A stretch of DNA of 12,062 nucleotides from Deltaproteobacteria bacterium GWA2_38_16 (GCA_001797335.1 MGPE01000019.1:1-12062), one strand, 5' to 3'; positions 1 to 7,063 are shown, numbered from the stretch's first letter. A program made the numbers and translations. The notes: generated from the letters alone by a model not told the origin.

Positions 1-93
1 CAGAAAAATGAGAGTTACATTGAATGGTTAAGGGAGTTTTTTAAGAATAACCCTGTAGAAGCATTAGTGGGTGATAAAGAAACTAAAAAGTGA
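1..93 (+). CDS. 3' end of an unidentified gene (partial)
   Basis: Frame 1 is open from the first base and ends at TGA 91-93, giving 30 residues rich in charged side chains (ending VGDKETKK). The next gene starts 5 nt later on the same strand, so this is probably the preceding member of the same operon. The fragment is too short to assign. Because hsdR lies downstream in the operon, the gene could be a methyltransferase or specificity subunit of the type I system, but nothing in the 30 residues shows that. Confidence 0.5.
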   Translation, partial: QKNESYIEWLREFFKNNPVEALVGDKETKK

Positions 94-98
94 TAATT

Positions 99-440
99 AT
101 GGATATCAAAGAAAGAATCGAGCAAATTGAAAATGATGATAAAGGCATTAATGAATATGTTTTACATCAATTATTAGAATTGGCAATGGCTGTAACTGGC
201 AGGGGTGATGTTAGCGATGATTATACAAAATTTATAGAATTTCCTATTGGTAATAGTGTAATATTCTCTGACCCCTATTATAATAGGGTACAAATAGATG
301 AAGAGGATTTAGAGAGTGAATCTATCCAGAAGCTTATTGAAGAAATTAAGAAAAGACTGCTTCATTTTAACCAGAAGATCAAAATTACAAGAGAAAAACT
401 AGCGGCTGATATTTTTAATGAGCCAATAAAAGACCTATAG
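99..440 (+). CDS. Hypothetical protein, operon member, 113 aa
   Basis: I do not recognise this family. The ATG at 99 (MDIKERIEQI) is preferred over an in-frame GTG at 90 because the GTG overlaps the upstream stop codon and the ATG gives a natural 5-nt gap. The protein is soluble-looking and acidic. It has a helical N-terminus (about residues 1-30), a middle section with aromatic and proline-containing strands (FIEFPIGNSVIFSDPYYNRV), and a strongly charged helical C-terminus (about 70-113) that could form a coiled coil. There is no signal peptide, membrane segment or metal-binding motif. It is followed after 11 nt by the UPF0158 gene. Its place at the head of a series leading to a type I restriction subunit suggests an accessory role in that island, but that is only context. 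Confidence 0.7.
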   Translation: MDIKERIEQIENDDKGINEYVLHQLLELAMAVTGRGDVSDDYTKFIEFPIGNSVIFSDPYYNRVQIDEEDLESESIQKLIEEIKKRLLHFNQKIKITREKLAADIFNEPIKDL

Positions 441-451
441 GATAATTAAAA

Positions 452-1021
452 ATGAAACTCAAAATCTCATTTAATGAAATAAAGGATGCAATTGAACAGG
501 CATCTTATAAGCATCATTACTTGATAGACAAGAAAAACCATACACTTATATTCGTCAGTGAGTTGGAAGACGATTATGAAAAAAAGCTCAAAGAAGTAGA
601 GAGTGATGATTTTATTTCGTTTGAGCCAAGAATGCCTGATGATTATTTCAATATTATAGAGTCTTTTGTTTACGAGATTCAAGAAGAGGATTTTGAACTG
701 GCTGAGAAGCTTCATAAGATTTTAGAGCAAAGAAAGCCATTTAAACATTTTAAAGAAATTATTAACCCAAATCCAGAGCTCAGAGAAAAATGGTTTGCCC
801 ATAGAGACAAAGAATTGGCAAACGAAGCCATGAATTGGCTTTGTATTAATGATATTGAACTTGAGGACAAAAGCTTCATGCCAAAGTTTGAAATTAAAAG
901 AGTAATGAAAGAAAGTTTTGGAATAGACGACTATGGCTGTATTGGTGGAGGAGAAAAAGAAATCCTAACCAGTTCAGAATGCCCAAAATGCAAAAGCAAA
1001 GAAATATTTGAGGATTTTTGA
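452..1021 (+). CDS. UPF0158 family protein with C-terminal CPxC knuckle
   Basis: The first ~135 residues have the layout of the uncharacterised UPF0158 family. An N-terminal helix (MKLKISFNEIKDAIEQAS) is followed by a strand pair around a residue-31 TLIFVSELED stretch. Next come an F-x-P element (FISFEPRMPDDYFNIIESFV, 54-73), a helix ending in FKHFKEII (97-104), and the family-like LREKWFAHRDKELANEAMNWL (110-130). No enzymatic residues are known for this family. Beyond the usual end there is a tail of roughly 50 residues ending in C177-P-K-C180, half of a zinc ribbon, with another Cys at 163 but no clear second pair. It might bind metal as a dimer or with a partner (inference). The gene lies 11 nt after one hypothetical gene and 1 nt before another, so translation is probably coupled. 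It has no obvious Shine-Dalgarno sequence. Confidence 0.75.
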   Translation: MKLKISFNEIKDAIEQASYKHHYLIDKKNHTLIFVSELEDDYEKKLKEVESDDFISFEPRMPDDYFNIIESFVYEIQEEDFELAEKLHKILEQRKPFKHFKEIINPNPELREKWFAHRDKELANEAMNWLCINDIELEDKSFMPKFEIKRVMKESFGIDDYGCIGGGEKEILTSSECPKCKSKEIFEDF

Positions 1022-1022
1022 A

Positions 1023-1364
1023 ATGGCAAAAAACGATTTTGTTGGCAAATGGCGCATCACTGAGATGAGCACTTGGGACAAAGATTATTTTGACGAAGAA
1101 GTGCCCGCTTACATTAAGATAGAGAAAAATCTTATGGGAAACTTCCACTTGGGTTATGTCCAAGGAGAAATGGATGGAAGAATCATCAAGCGCCAGGATG
1201 GTGAATACTTTGAATTTACTTTTGATGGAAATGACTATGGGGGCGGTGATGACGTCTCAGGAAGTGGTTGGATGAAATTAAAAGGTAAAAATAACGCAGA
1301 AGGAGAGATTAAATTTCATTTAGGTGATGGTTCTACATTTCAGGCAAGGAGGATAAAGAGGTAA
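1023..1364 (+). CDS. Small conserved hypothetical protein (FVGKWRITEM type), 113 aa
   Basis: The chosen ATG at 1023 lies 1 nt after the previous stop; an in-frame TTG at 1008 would overlap the upstream gene and add only five residues. The protein opens with FVGKWRITEMSTWDKDYFD and continues in short alternating strands with many glycines (GEYFEFTFDGNDYGGGDDV, then GSGWMKLKG and GEIKFHLGDGSTFQARRIKR). This looks like an all-beta small barrel or sandwich. I recall similar short proteins beginning with this motif in diverse bacteria, without an assigned function. There is no signal peptide or catalytic motif. It sits inside the island operon between UPF0158 and the TPR gene, with gaps of 1 and 3 nt. 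Confidence 0.75.
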   Translation: MAKNDFVGKWRITEMSTWDKDYFDEEVPAYIKIEKNLMGNFHLGYVQGEMDGRIIKRQDGEYFEFTFDGNDYGGGDDVSGSGWMKLKGKNNAEGEIKFHLGDGSTFQARRIKR

Positions 1365-1367
1365 TCA

Positions 1368-2390
1368 ATGGACAAAGAAGAACTGTATAATAAAGGAGCT
1401 GAATTATACGAAAATGAAAGATATGCAGAGGCTTTAGAAATATTATCAGAAGCTTATAGAAAATGTCCTGATGATGTTGATACAATCGTGCTGTTAGCTG
1501 GATGTTACATCAACATAGCTCATTTTACAGAGGCTGCACGGTTGCTTCTTGATGCAGATAAACTTGATTCAAAAAATCCAATGATTAAATATAATTTAGG
1601 ATATACTCTTCTTTGCATGGGCAGGGTTAATGATGCAATGGGATGTATGGAAAAATGCCTGAGACTAAATCCTGAAGCAGAGATAAAGAAGATGGCAAAA
1701 AGGATGATAAACTCAAGAAAGCATTTTTCAAAGAAATTAGAAAATAATTATAATATTCCGCTTGAAGAAGAATTTGAGTGTGAAGAAAAATTTTTATTGG
1801 CGCAGAAGCATCTTTACAATAAGCAATTTGATAAAGCGATTGCACTCTATGAATGTATCTTAGAGAAAAAGCCAAATTTCCACCGTGCTATGCAGAATAT
1901 TGGCGTATGCTACATTCAAGATGGCAAACCTAAGGAAGCTCTAAAGTATTTTGAAAGAGAGTTAAGCATTTCTCCAAATGATAATCTTTGCTTTGGAAAT
2001 CTTGCCCATGCCAATTATTTGCTGGGAGATTATGACAAATCCAAGGAATATTCTGAGAAATCAATGAAACATGTTAATAAGCCTTTACTTAGAGATTTAT
2101 TTAGGCTGATTACGTTATTCATCGAGATTGAACAATTTGAATTTGCAAGAGAACTTCTATCCAGATATGGAGGGGTTCATGATAATAACCAATTAACATT
2201 TTTATCTGGAGTATTATATGCAAAAAAGAAAGAATACCTTGCTGCTAAAGAAGAGTTCCAGAGTATTAGAAAATACTCGAAGGATGCAATGGAATATTTT
2301 GAAAAGGCTAAGGCAATGGCAGATGGAAAAATCAAAGACTATAATTTTGAAGCTAAGATTGCTTTTGACTTAAGTGAGGATATGATTTAA
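1368..2390 (+). CDS. TPR-repeat protein, 340 aa
   Basis: Tetratricopeptide repeats fill most of the sequence. One block of about three repeats spans residues 4-105 (for example LYNKGAELYENERYAEALEI, then the YNLGYTLLCMGRVNDAMGCM unit). A charged linker (106-138) follows, then a second block from about 139 to 240 with the textbook unit AMQNIGVCYIQDGKPKEALK. More divergent helical pairs extend to about 310. TPR solenoids bind partner proteins, and no enzymatic domain is attached. There is no signal peptide or membrane helix, so it is probably cytoplasmic. The gene starts 3 nt after its neighbour and is followed by the only sizeable gap in the operon (124 nt). An adaptor role among the products of the island is an inference from position. 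Confidence 0.85.
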   Translation: MDKEELYNKGAELYENERYAEALEILSEAYRKCPDDVDTIVLLAGCYINIAHFTEAARLLLDADKLDSKNPMIKYNLGYTLLCMGRVNDAMGCMEKCLRLNPEAEIKKMAKRMINSRKHFSKKLENNYNIPLEEEFECEEKFLLAQKHLYNKQFDKAIALYECILEKKPNFHRAMQNIGVCYIQDGKPKEALKYFERELSISPNDNLCFGNLAHANYLLGDYDKSKEYSEKSMKHVNKPLLRDLFRLITLFIEIEQFEFARELLSRYGGVHDNNQLTFLSGVLYAKKKEYLAAKEEFQSIRKYSKDAMEYFEKAKAMADGKIKDYNFEAKIAFDLSEDMI

Positions 2391-2391
2391 A

Positions 2392-2478
2392 ATGAAAAAA
2401 TTCGCGGAGAGCGCAAAGCAGGAAATAATTTTAATCCCATCGAATTCTGGGGGTTTAAGGGAATTTGAAGGGGGATGA
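2392..2478 (+). pseudogene. Short remnant resembling the start of hsdR
   Basis: The gap after the TPR gene begins with an ATG-initiated frame of only 28 codons (MKKFAESAKQEI...) ending at TGA 2476-2478. Its first ~30 nt closely resemble the true hsdR start at 3245. Both have TAAAATG, an A-run and a gap of one base, followed by GCGGAGAGCG, then one differing base and AAAGC. A TTTAATC match occurs a little later. After that the similarity ends. It could be a truncated leftover of an older hsdR 5' end split off when the KilA-N gene arrived, a real small ORF, or chance. I favour a remnant, with low confidence. Confidence 0.35.
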
Positions 2479-2514
2479 ATTCAACCTGTTTAGAACTCAA
2501 GGAAGCGGTTAAAA

Positions 2515-3243
2515 ATGACAAAAATCAATGTAAAAGGAACTGAAATAACAATTATAAATGTGGAAAATGAAGATTATATCTCAATTACTGATATGCTGAA
2601 AGCAAAAGACGGCGATTTTTTCATTTCAGATTGGCTCAGAAATAGAAATACGGTGGAATTTCTTGGCATCTGGGAGCACTTAAACAACCCTAATTTTAAT
2701 TATGGCGAATATGCCACAATTAGAAGCAAAGCAGGTTTGCACAATTATAAAATCAGCGTAAAAGAATGGGTTGAAAAAACAAATGCCATCGGATTAAAAG
2801 CTACTGCTGGGCGTTATGGCGGCACTTATGCCCATAAAGATATTGCTTTTGAATTTGGGATGTGGATTAGCGCAGAATTTAAAATATATCTCATTAAAGA
2901 GTTCCAGAGACTCAAAGAACAAGAACAGAAACAATTAGGCTGGGATATAAAAAGAAATCTTGCTAAAATCAACTACAGAATACATACAGACGCAATATTT
3001 GGAATGACTGCTAAAGAATGGCGAGATTACAACAAAGACAAGAGCGGAAACATCAGAGATTATGCCAATGTTTCTCAATTAGTCTGTCTTTCTAACCTAG
3101 AAAATCTAAATGCTTTGTTCATCAATGAAAATTTACCACAAGATAAAAGATTAATCAAACTAAATCAGATAGCAATACAACAGATGAGGCTATTATCTGA
3201 AGATAAAAATGTTAAGAGATTAGAATCAAAAGGAACAAAATAA
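2515..3243 (+). CDS. KilA-N domain protein, 242 aa
   Basis: Residues ~15-134 carry a KilA-N domain, a DNA-binding fold common in phages, large DNA viruses and bacterial or archaeal accessory islands. Landmarks are DYISITDML (20-28), the tryptophan-led WLRNRNTVEFLGIWE (40-54), and the conserved end block GRYGGTYAHKDIAFEFGMWI (99-118) running into EFKIYLIKEFQRLKEQE. The C-terminal third (about 140-242) is helical with a WDIKRNLAKINYRIHTDAI segment often seen in this type of protein. The start ATG at 2515 has only a weak purine-rich GGAAG 14 nt upstream. The stop is 1 nt before the hsdR start, so the two are almost certainly co-translated. KilA-N proteins of this type recur beside type I restriction genes; whether it regulates, modulates or protects the system is unknown. 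Confidence 0.85.
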   Translation: MTKINVKGTEITIINVENEDYISITDMLKAKDGDFFISDWLRNRNTVEFLGIWEHLNNPNFNYGEYATIRSKAGLHNYKISVKEWVEKTNAIGLKATAGRYGGTYAHKDIAFEFGMWISAEFKIYLIKEFQRLKEQEQKQLGWDIKRNLAKINYRIHTDAIFGMTAKEWRDYNKDKSGNIRDYANVSQLVCLSNLENLNALFINENLPQDKRLIKLNQIAIQQMRLLSEDKNVKRLESKGTK

Positions 3244-3244
3244 A

Positions 3245-6178
3245 ATGGAAAAACTAGGCGGAGAGCGTAAAGCTGTACAAGACACTTTAATCAGATATGC
3301 CTGCGAGATAGGCTGGACTTACATTAAGCCAGAGGAAGCTCAAAGATTAAGGGGCGGAAATACTGGTATGATTCTTAAAGATATTTTCACTAGCCAAATG
3401 GCTAAACTTAATTCTGAGTTTATTGATAATTTGATGATTGAAGAATTAATTAAGAAGATAGAAAGGTTGCCCGCAAGAATTGAGGGGAATATGCAGTCAT
3501 GGGAATATCTGAAAGGATTAAAGCCAATTTTTGTGCCGACTGAAAAAAGGGAAAGGAATGTTATGTTTATGGATGAGGAGATAAAAAATAATACTTTCCA
3601 TATTACTGATGAATTTGTCTTTACCAATGGCACAAAAACAAACCGTTATGATGTTGTTTTCATAATTAATGGCGTTCCTGTTTTCTTTGTAGAAACTAAA
3701 TCGGTAGCCAAATTCTTTGGAAAATCAGCTAATAGGGAATCAATAATCTCGGAAGCATTAGAACAGATTAGAAGGTACCATAGCGAAACTCCAGAAATGA
3801 TGACTTTACTGCAATTAACGACCGTTACTAACATTATTCATTTCCTCTATGCAGCAACATGGTGCACAGACTCAAAGAGCATTTTCAACTGGAAACTAGA
3901 AAATCAAGCAAAAACCTATGAAGAATTGGTAAAAGGATTTTTTGATAAGAGAAGACTGGTTGAAATAATCTTAAAGTATATTCTTTTCACTCGAAAAGAT
4001 GATGTTCTACAAAAGGTTGTATTAAGGCCTCATCAGATGCGAGCAGTGCGAAAGATTACAGGTAGGGCAGCACATAAAACCAAACATAGAGCATTAATCT
4101 GGCATACGCAGGGAAGCGGAAAAACTTATACTATGATAGTTGCTGCTGAGAGAATACTGGAAAATCCTGTTTTCAATAATCCAACAGTAATTCTATTGGT
4201 CGATAGAAACGAGCTGGAAACTCAAATGTTCAATAATCTTATAGCCTCAGGTTATGATCAGAGGGAACTAGAAGAACGAACTGCCCAAACTAAAAAACAT
4301 CTTATGGAACTTCTGCGAAATGATACAAGGGGATTAATTATTTCTATGATTCATAAGTTTGAAAATATGCCTAAAGACATCAACACTAGAAAGAATGTTT
4401 TTGTTTTAGTTGATGAAGCTCACAGAACAACAGGCGGGGATTTAGGCAATTATTTAATGGGGGCTTTGCCAAATGCGACTTACATTGGCTTTACAGGAAC
4501 GCCTATAGACAAGAAAGGAAAAGGCAGCGGAACATTTATTACATTTGGCAGAGATGACGAGCCGCAGGGTTATTTAGATAAATATAGCATTTCTGAATCA
4601 ATAAATGATGGAACAACAGTAAAACTTCATTATTCTTTAGCGCCAAATGAACTTCTACCAGATAAAGAAGTTTTGGAAAAAGAATTCTTTAATTTGGCAA
4701 GTTTGCAGGGAGTGAGCGATATTGAAGCATTAAATAAAGTACTGGAAAAAGCAGTTAATCTGAGGAATATGCTCAAGAATAAAGAGCGTATAAAGAAAGT
4801 TACTGACTTTGTTGTTGAACATTATAAAAAATTTGTTGAGCCAATGGGATATAAAGCATTTTTAGTGGCTGTTGATAGGGAAGCATGTGCATTGTATAAG
4901 AAAGAATTAGATAAATTACTTCCTAAAAAAGATTCAGAAGTTGTAATTAGCCCTGCACATAATGATAATGAACTATTATCACAATTTCATTATTCAGCAG
5001 AAAAAGAGAAAGAAATAAGAAAAGCGTTTACAAAGCCCGATAAGGATCCTAAAATATTAATTGTTACTGAGAAGCTTCTTACTGGTTTTGATGCACCTAT
5101 TTTGTATTGTATGTATTTAGACAAACCTATGAGAGACCATGTTCTTCTGCAAGCCATAGCCAGAGTTAATCGCCCCTATGAAGATAACGAGGGAAGGAAA
5201 AAGCCATCTGGCTTTGTGTTAGATTTTGTTGGAATTTTTGATAAGCTAGAAAAAGCATTGGCTTTTGATCATAGCGACATAGAAGGAGTTGTTAATGATA
5301 TTGAAGTCCTGAAGCACAGATTTGAAGAGTTAATTAAGATAGCTAAGAAAGAATATTTCAAGATTACAGATAATAAAGCAAGAGATAAAGCAGTTGAAGC
5401 TTTATTAGATTACTTTAGAAATGAAGAAATCAGAAAAACATTCTTTGATTTTTATAAAGAAGTTTCTACAATTTATGAAATACTTTCTCCTGATGCTTTC
5501 TTGCGTCCATTCATGGAAGATTATGAAAGGCTAACAAGAATGTTTAAAATATTGAAAGAGGCCTATGAGCCGGGCATTGAAATTGATAAAGAGTTTACAA
5601 GAAAGACAGCTAAGCTAGTTCAAGGGCATACAAAGAGTGGCAAGATAAAAGCAGATTTAGAGATATATGAAATTGATGGAGATACTATCAAAAAACTCGA
5701 AGATAGTAATAAGAGCGATACTGAAAGAATTTTTAATTTATTGAGAAGCATAGAATCAGCAGTTCATTCAGAATTTAAGCAGAATCCCTATTTAATCTCA
5801 ATAGGGCAACGTGCAGAGACTCTTTCTATTCTGTTCCAGCAAAGGCAAAAGGATACTAAGGAGACTCTAGAGGAGCTAAAAGGAATTGTTGAGGAAATTA
5901 ATCAGGCAAAAAAAGAGCAAGCTGATAAGAATATGCCTAAGGATATTTTCACGATTTATTGGGTTTTGAGAAATGAGAATGTTAAGAATCCAGAGGAAAT
6001 AGCTCAAGAAATGAATTCTGTTTTAGAGAAATATCCTCATTGGAAATCAAGTGAAGAGTATGAAAGAAAGTTTAGGCAAGAGTTGTATAAAATTTTTACA
6101 GATTATAAGATAGATATTAAGCAAGCAGTTCCTCTCGCAGTTAAAATAATAAAGATTCTGAAAGAGACAGAAAAATGA
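3245..6178 (+). CDS. hsdR: Type I restriction enzyme endonuclease/translocase subunit HsdR
   Basis: This is the motor and nuclease subunit of a type I restriction-modification complex. It translocates DNA using ATP and cuts away from the recognition site, working with HsdM and HsdS. The 977 residues match the family's usual length. The N-terminal PD-(D/E)xK nuclease shows D136, E150-T-K152 and the Q174...Y178 motif. The SF2 helicase core has Walker A (G290SGKT294), DEAH 390-393, FTGTP 416-420, LLTGFDAP 611-618 and the motif VI segment QAIARVNRPY 636-645. The rest is a long helical C-terminal domain. All key residues are intact, so the enzyme should be active if its partners exist. No hsdM or hsdS lies in the window. 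The gene starts 1 nt after the KilA-N stop and overlaps the metallopeptidase gene by 4 nt. Confidence 0.95.
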   Translation: MEKLGGERKAVQDTLIRYACEIGWTYIKPEEAQRLRGGNTGMILKDIFTSQMAKLNSEFIDNLMIEELIKKIERLPARIEGNMQSWEYLKGLKPIFVPTEKRERNVMFMDEEIKNNTFHITDEFVFTNGTKTNRYDVVFIINGVPVFFVETKSVAKFFGKSANRESIISEALEQIRRYHSETPEMMTLLQLTTVTNIIHFLYAATWCTDSKSIFNWKLENQAKTYEELVKGFFDKRRLVEIILKYILFTRKDDVLQKVVLRPHQMRAVRKITGRAAHKTKHRALIWHTQGSGKTYTMIVAAERILENPVFNNPTVILLVDRNELETQMFNNLIASGYDQRELEERTAQTKKHLMELLRNDTRGLIISMIHKFENMPKDINTRKNVFVLVDEAHRTTGGDLGNYLMGALPNATYIGFTGTPIDKKGKGSGTFITFGRDDEPQGYLDKYSISESINDGTTVKLHYSLAPNELLPDKEVLEKEFFNLASLQGVSDIEALNKVLEKAVNLRNMLKNKERIKKVTDFVVEHYKKFVEPMGYKAFLVAVDREACALYKKELDKLLPKKDSEVVISPAHNDNELLSQFHYSAEKEKEIRKAFTKPDKDPKILIVTEKLLTGFDAPILYCMYLDKPMRDHVLLQAIARVNRPYEDNEGRKKPSGFVLDFVGIFDKLEKALAFDHSDIEGVVNDIEVLKHRFEELIKIAKKEYFKITDNKARDKAVEALLDYFRNEEIRKTFFDFYKEVSTIYEILSPDAFLRPFMEDYERLTRMFKILKEAYEPGIEIDKEFTRKTAKLVQGHTKSGKIKADLEIYEIDGDTIKKLEDSNKSDTERIFNLLRSIESAVHSEFKQNPYLISIGQRAETLSILFQQRQKDTKETLEELKGIVEEINQAKKEQADKNMPKDIFTIYWVLRNENVKNPEEIAQEMNSVLEKYPHWKSSEEYERKFRQELYKIFTDYKIDIKQAVPLAVKIIKILKETEK

Positions 6179-6468
6179 TGATGGTAACTGATTTCAAAAA
6201 AGAGGTAATAGATTGGGCAGAAGAAATGAAATTAGATCCTAATGAGATACACGTTAGAGGAATGACTAGAAAATGGGCAAGTTGTTCAAGTAAAGGCAGA
6301 TTAACTTTTTCTTTTGAGTTATTAAACCAACCAGAGAATATTAGAGCGAAAGTCATCGTTCATGAATTGTTACACCTGAAGTATTCCAATCATGGAAAAA
6401 TGTTTAGTTCATTATTAGCCGCTTATCTTTCTCGAAGAGGAATAGAAGCCACTTCAATTAAACTATAA
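6175..6468 (+). CDS. YgjP/DUF45-type zinc metallopeptidase, short form (97 aa)
   Basis: The core signature of the YgjP-like (DUF45) metallopeptidase family is present. It has the substrate-side motif TRKWASCSSKGRLTFSFEL (31-49), the zinc-binding HELLH (63-67) and the third ligand H73 in SNHGKMF. The ATG at 6175 overlaps the hsdR stop as ATGA, so translation is coupled; two further in-frame ATGs follow at once (6178, 6181). Genes of this family are often linked to type I restriction genes, including fusion or overlap with hsdR, but their substrate is not known to me. The protein is shorter than full-length YgjP proteins and keeps only the catalytic core. Its last ~12 residues (SRRGIEATSIKL) are encoded where the downstream insertion element begins, and its stop codon lies inside the tnpA 3' end read in antisense, so the native C-terminus may have been replaced. 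Confidence 0.88.
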   Translation: MMMVTDFKKEVIDWAEEMKLDPNEIHVRGMTRKWASCSSKGRLTFSFELLNQPENIRAKVIVHELLHLKYSNHGKMFSSLLAAYLSRRGIEATSIKL

Positions 6469-6927
6469 AGTCATATTCAAAGACATCTTTGCCTTGCTGT
6501 TCTTGAATGTATCTTTTGACTTGCTCTTGCGAAACATGACCCTCAGAGCCGCAATAATAACCTCTTGCCCAGAGATTATCAAAACCTTTGCCAAAGTGCT
6601 GTTTGTATCCAAGATACCTTAAATCTGGAAAACATCTTCTCAACTGTATTGAAGTGTTGCCTTTCAATTTATGGATTATCTTGAAAGGCGTTACTGTCGG
6701 CCTTGCACCTACAAATAAATGTAAGTGGTCTGGCATAATCTCTAATGCGAGATTGTTTATAACACTTCTCTTACTTTGCCTACCAAAATTGGTTTCCTGT
6801 ATTTTGGAATCCAAATAATATGGTAGTTTATATTGTACTTGCAGTGATGAGATGTTCTCACCATTGCGATTTTACTCTTAATCTTGTGCACTTCAGGATT
6901 AAAGTGCGGATATAGTTTTTTAGCCAT
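6458..6927 (-). pseudogene. tnpA: IS200-like Y1 transposase tnpA, disrupted by deletion and frameshift
   Basis: TnpA is the HUH single-strand transposase of the IS200/IS605 family. An intact N-terminal piece (6927 to 6757, 56 codons, MAKKLYPHFN...KYRKPILVGKVREVL) runs into a TAA stop. The remainder continues in a different frame from about 6760 to the stop at 6458-6460. That C-terminal part has the HUH motif in ALEIMPDHLHLFV and the catalytic-tyrosine helix VKRYIQEQ. About a dozen residues that normally sit between REVL and ALEIMPDH are absent, so a short deletion changed the frame. A product from an internal start could still hold the HUH and Tyr residues but would lack the N-terminal strands, so the gene is most likely inactive. 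The 3' end overlaps the last 11 bases of the metallopeptidase gene on the other strand. Confidence 0.85.
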
Positions 6928-6931
6928 AGCG

Positions 6932-6952
6932 ACCACCTCATAACAAGGTGGT
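6932..6952 (-). promoter_or_regulatory. Hairpin sequestering the tnpA ribosome binding site
   Basis: On the - strand, ACCACCT (6952-6946) pairs perfectly with AGGTGGT (6938-6932) across a 7-nt loop. The 3' arm contains AGGTG, the Shine-Dalgarno-like sequence placed just ahead of the tnpA ATG at 6927. In the mRNA the ribosome site would be buried in the stem. This mirrors the known post-transcriptional silencing of IS200 tnpA by a 5'-UTR stem-loop. Confidence 0.7.
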
Positions 6953-6966
6953 TGCTTGTATCTTTA

Positions 6967-7063
6967 GGAGGTTCTCGTTTAGCGAACCATACATTAAACT
7001 TTTAGCGTAGCGACCTCGAAAGAGGGAAAAGTTTAAGTTAAATGGTTTGCGTGAGAAACCTCC
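6967..7063 (+). ncRNA. Long structured hairpin with GAAA tetraloop (candidate RNA or IS end)
   Basis: Nested pairings form one extended, interrupted stem. The outer arms are GGAGGTT (6967-6973) with AACCTCC (7057-7063), followed by CTC/GAG. The next stretch pairs GCGAACCAT (6982-6990) with ATGGTTTGC (7042-7050), including one G-T wobble. A perfect 10-bp stem TTAAACTTTT (6994-7003) pairs with AAAAGTTTAA (7027-7036). The apex is CCTC-GAAA-GAGG (7014-7025). A GNRA loop forms only if the + strand is transcribed, whereas tnpA is on the - strand. It may be part of the transposon end (a barrier to incoming transcription, as in IS200) or a leftover transposon guide-type RNA on the + strand. I cannot decide which from sequence alone. 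Confidence 0.5.

Noticed and set aside
2449-2474. G-rich tracts suggesting a G-quadruplex
   Set aside because: Only three G-tracts of three or more are present within reach; a fourth is missing.
6588-6818. 76-codon + strand frame inside the transposase region
   Set aside because: It is the antisense of tnpA coding sequence, which has clear HUH and Tyr motifs on the - strand.
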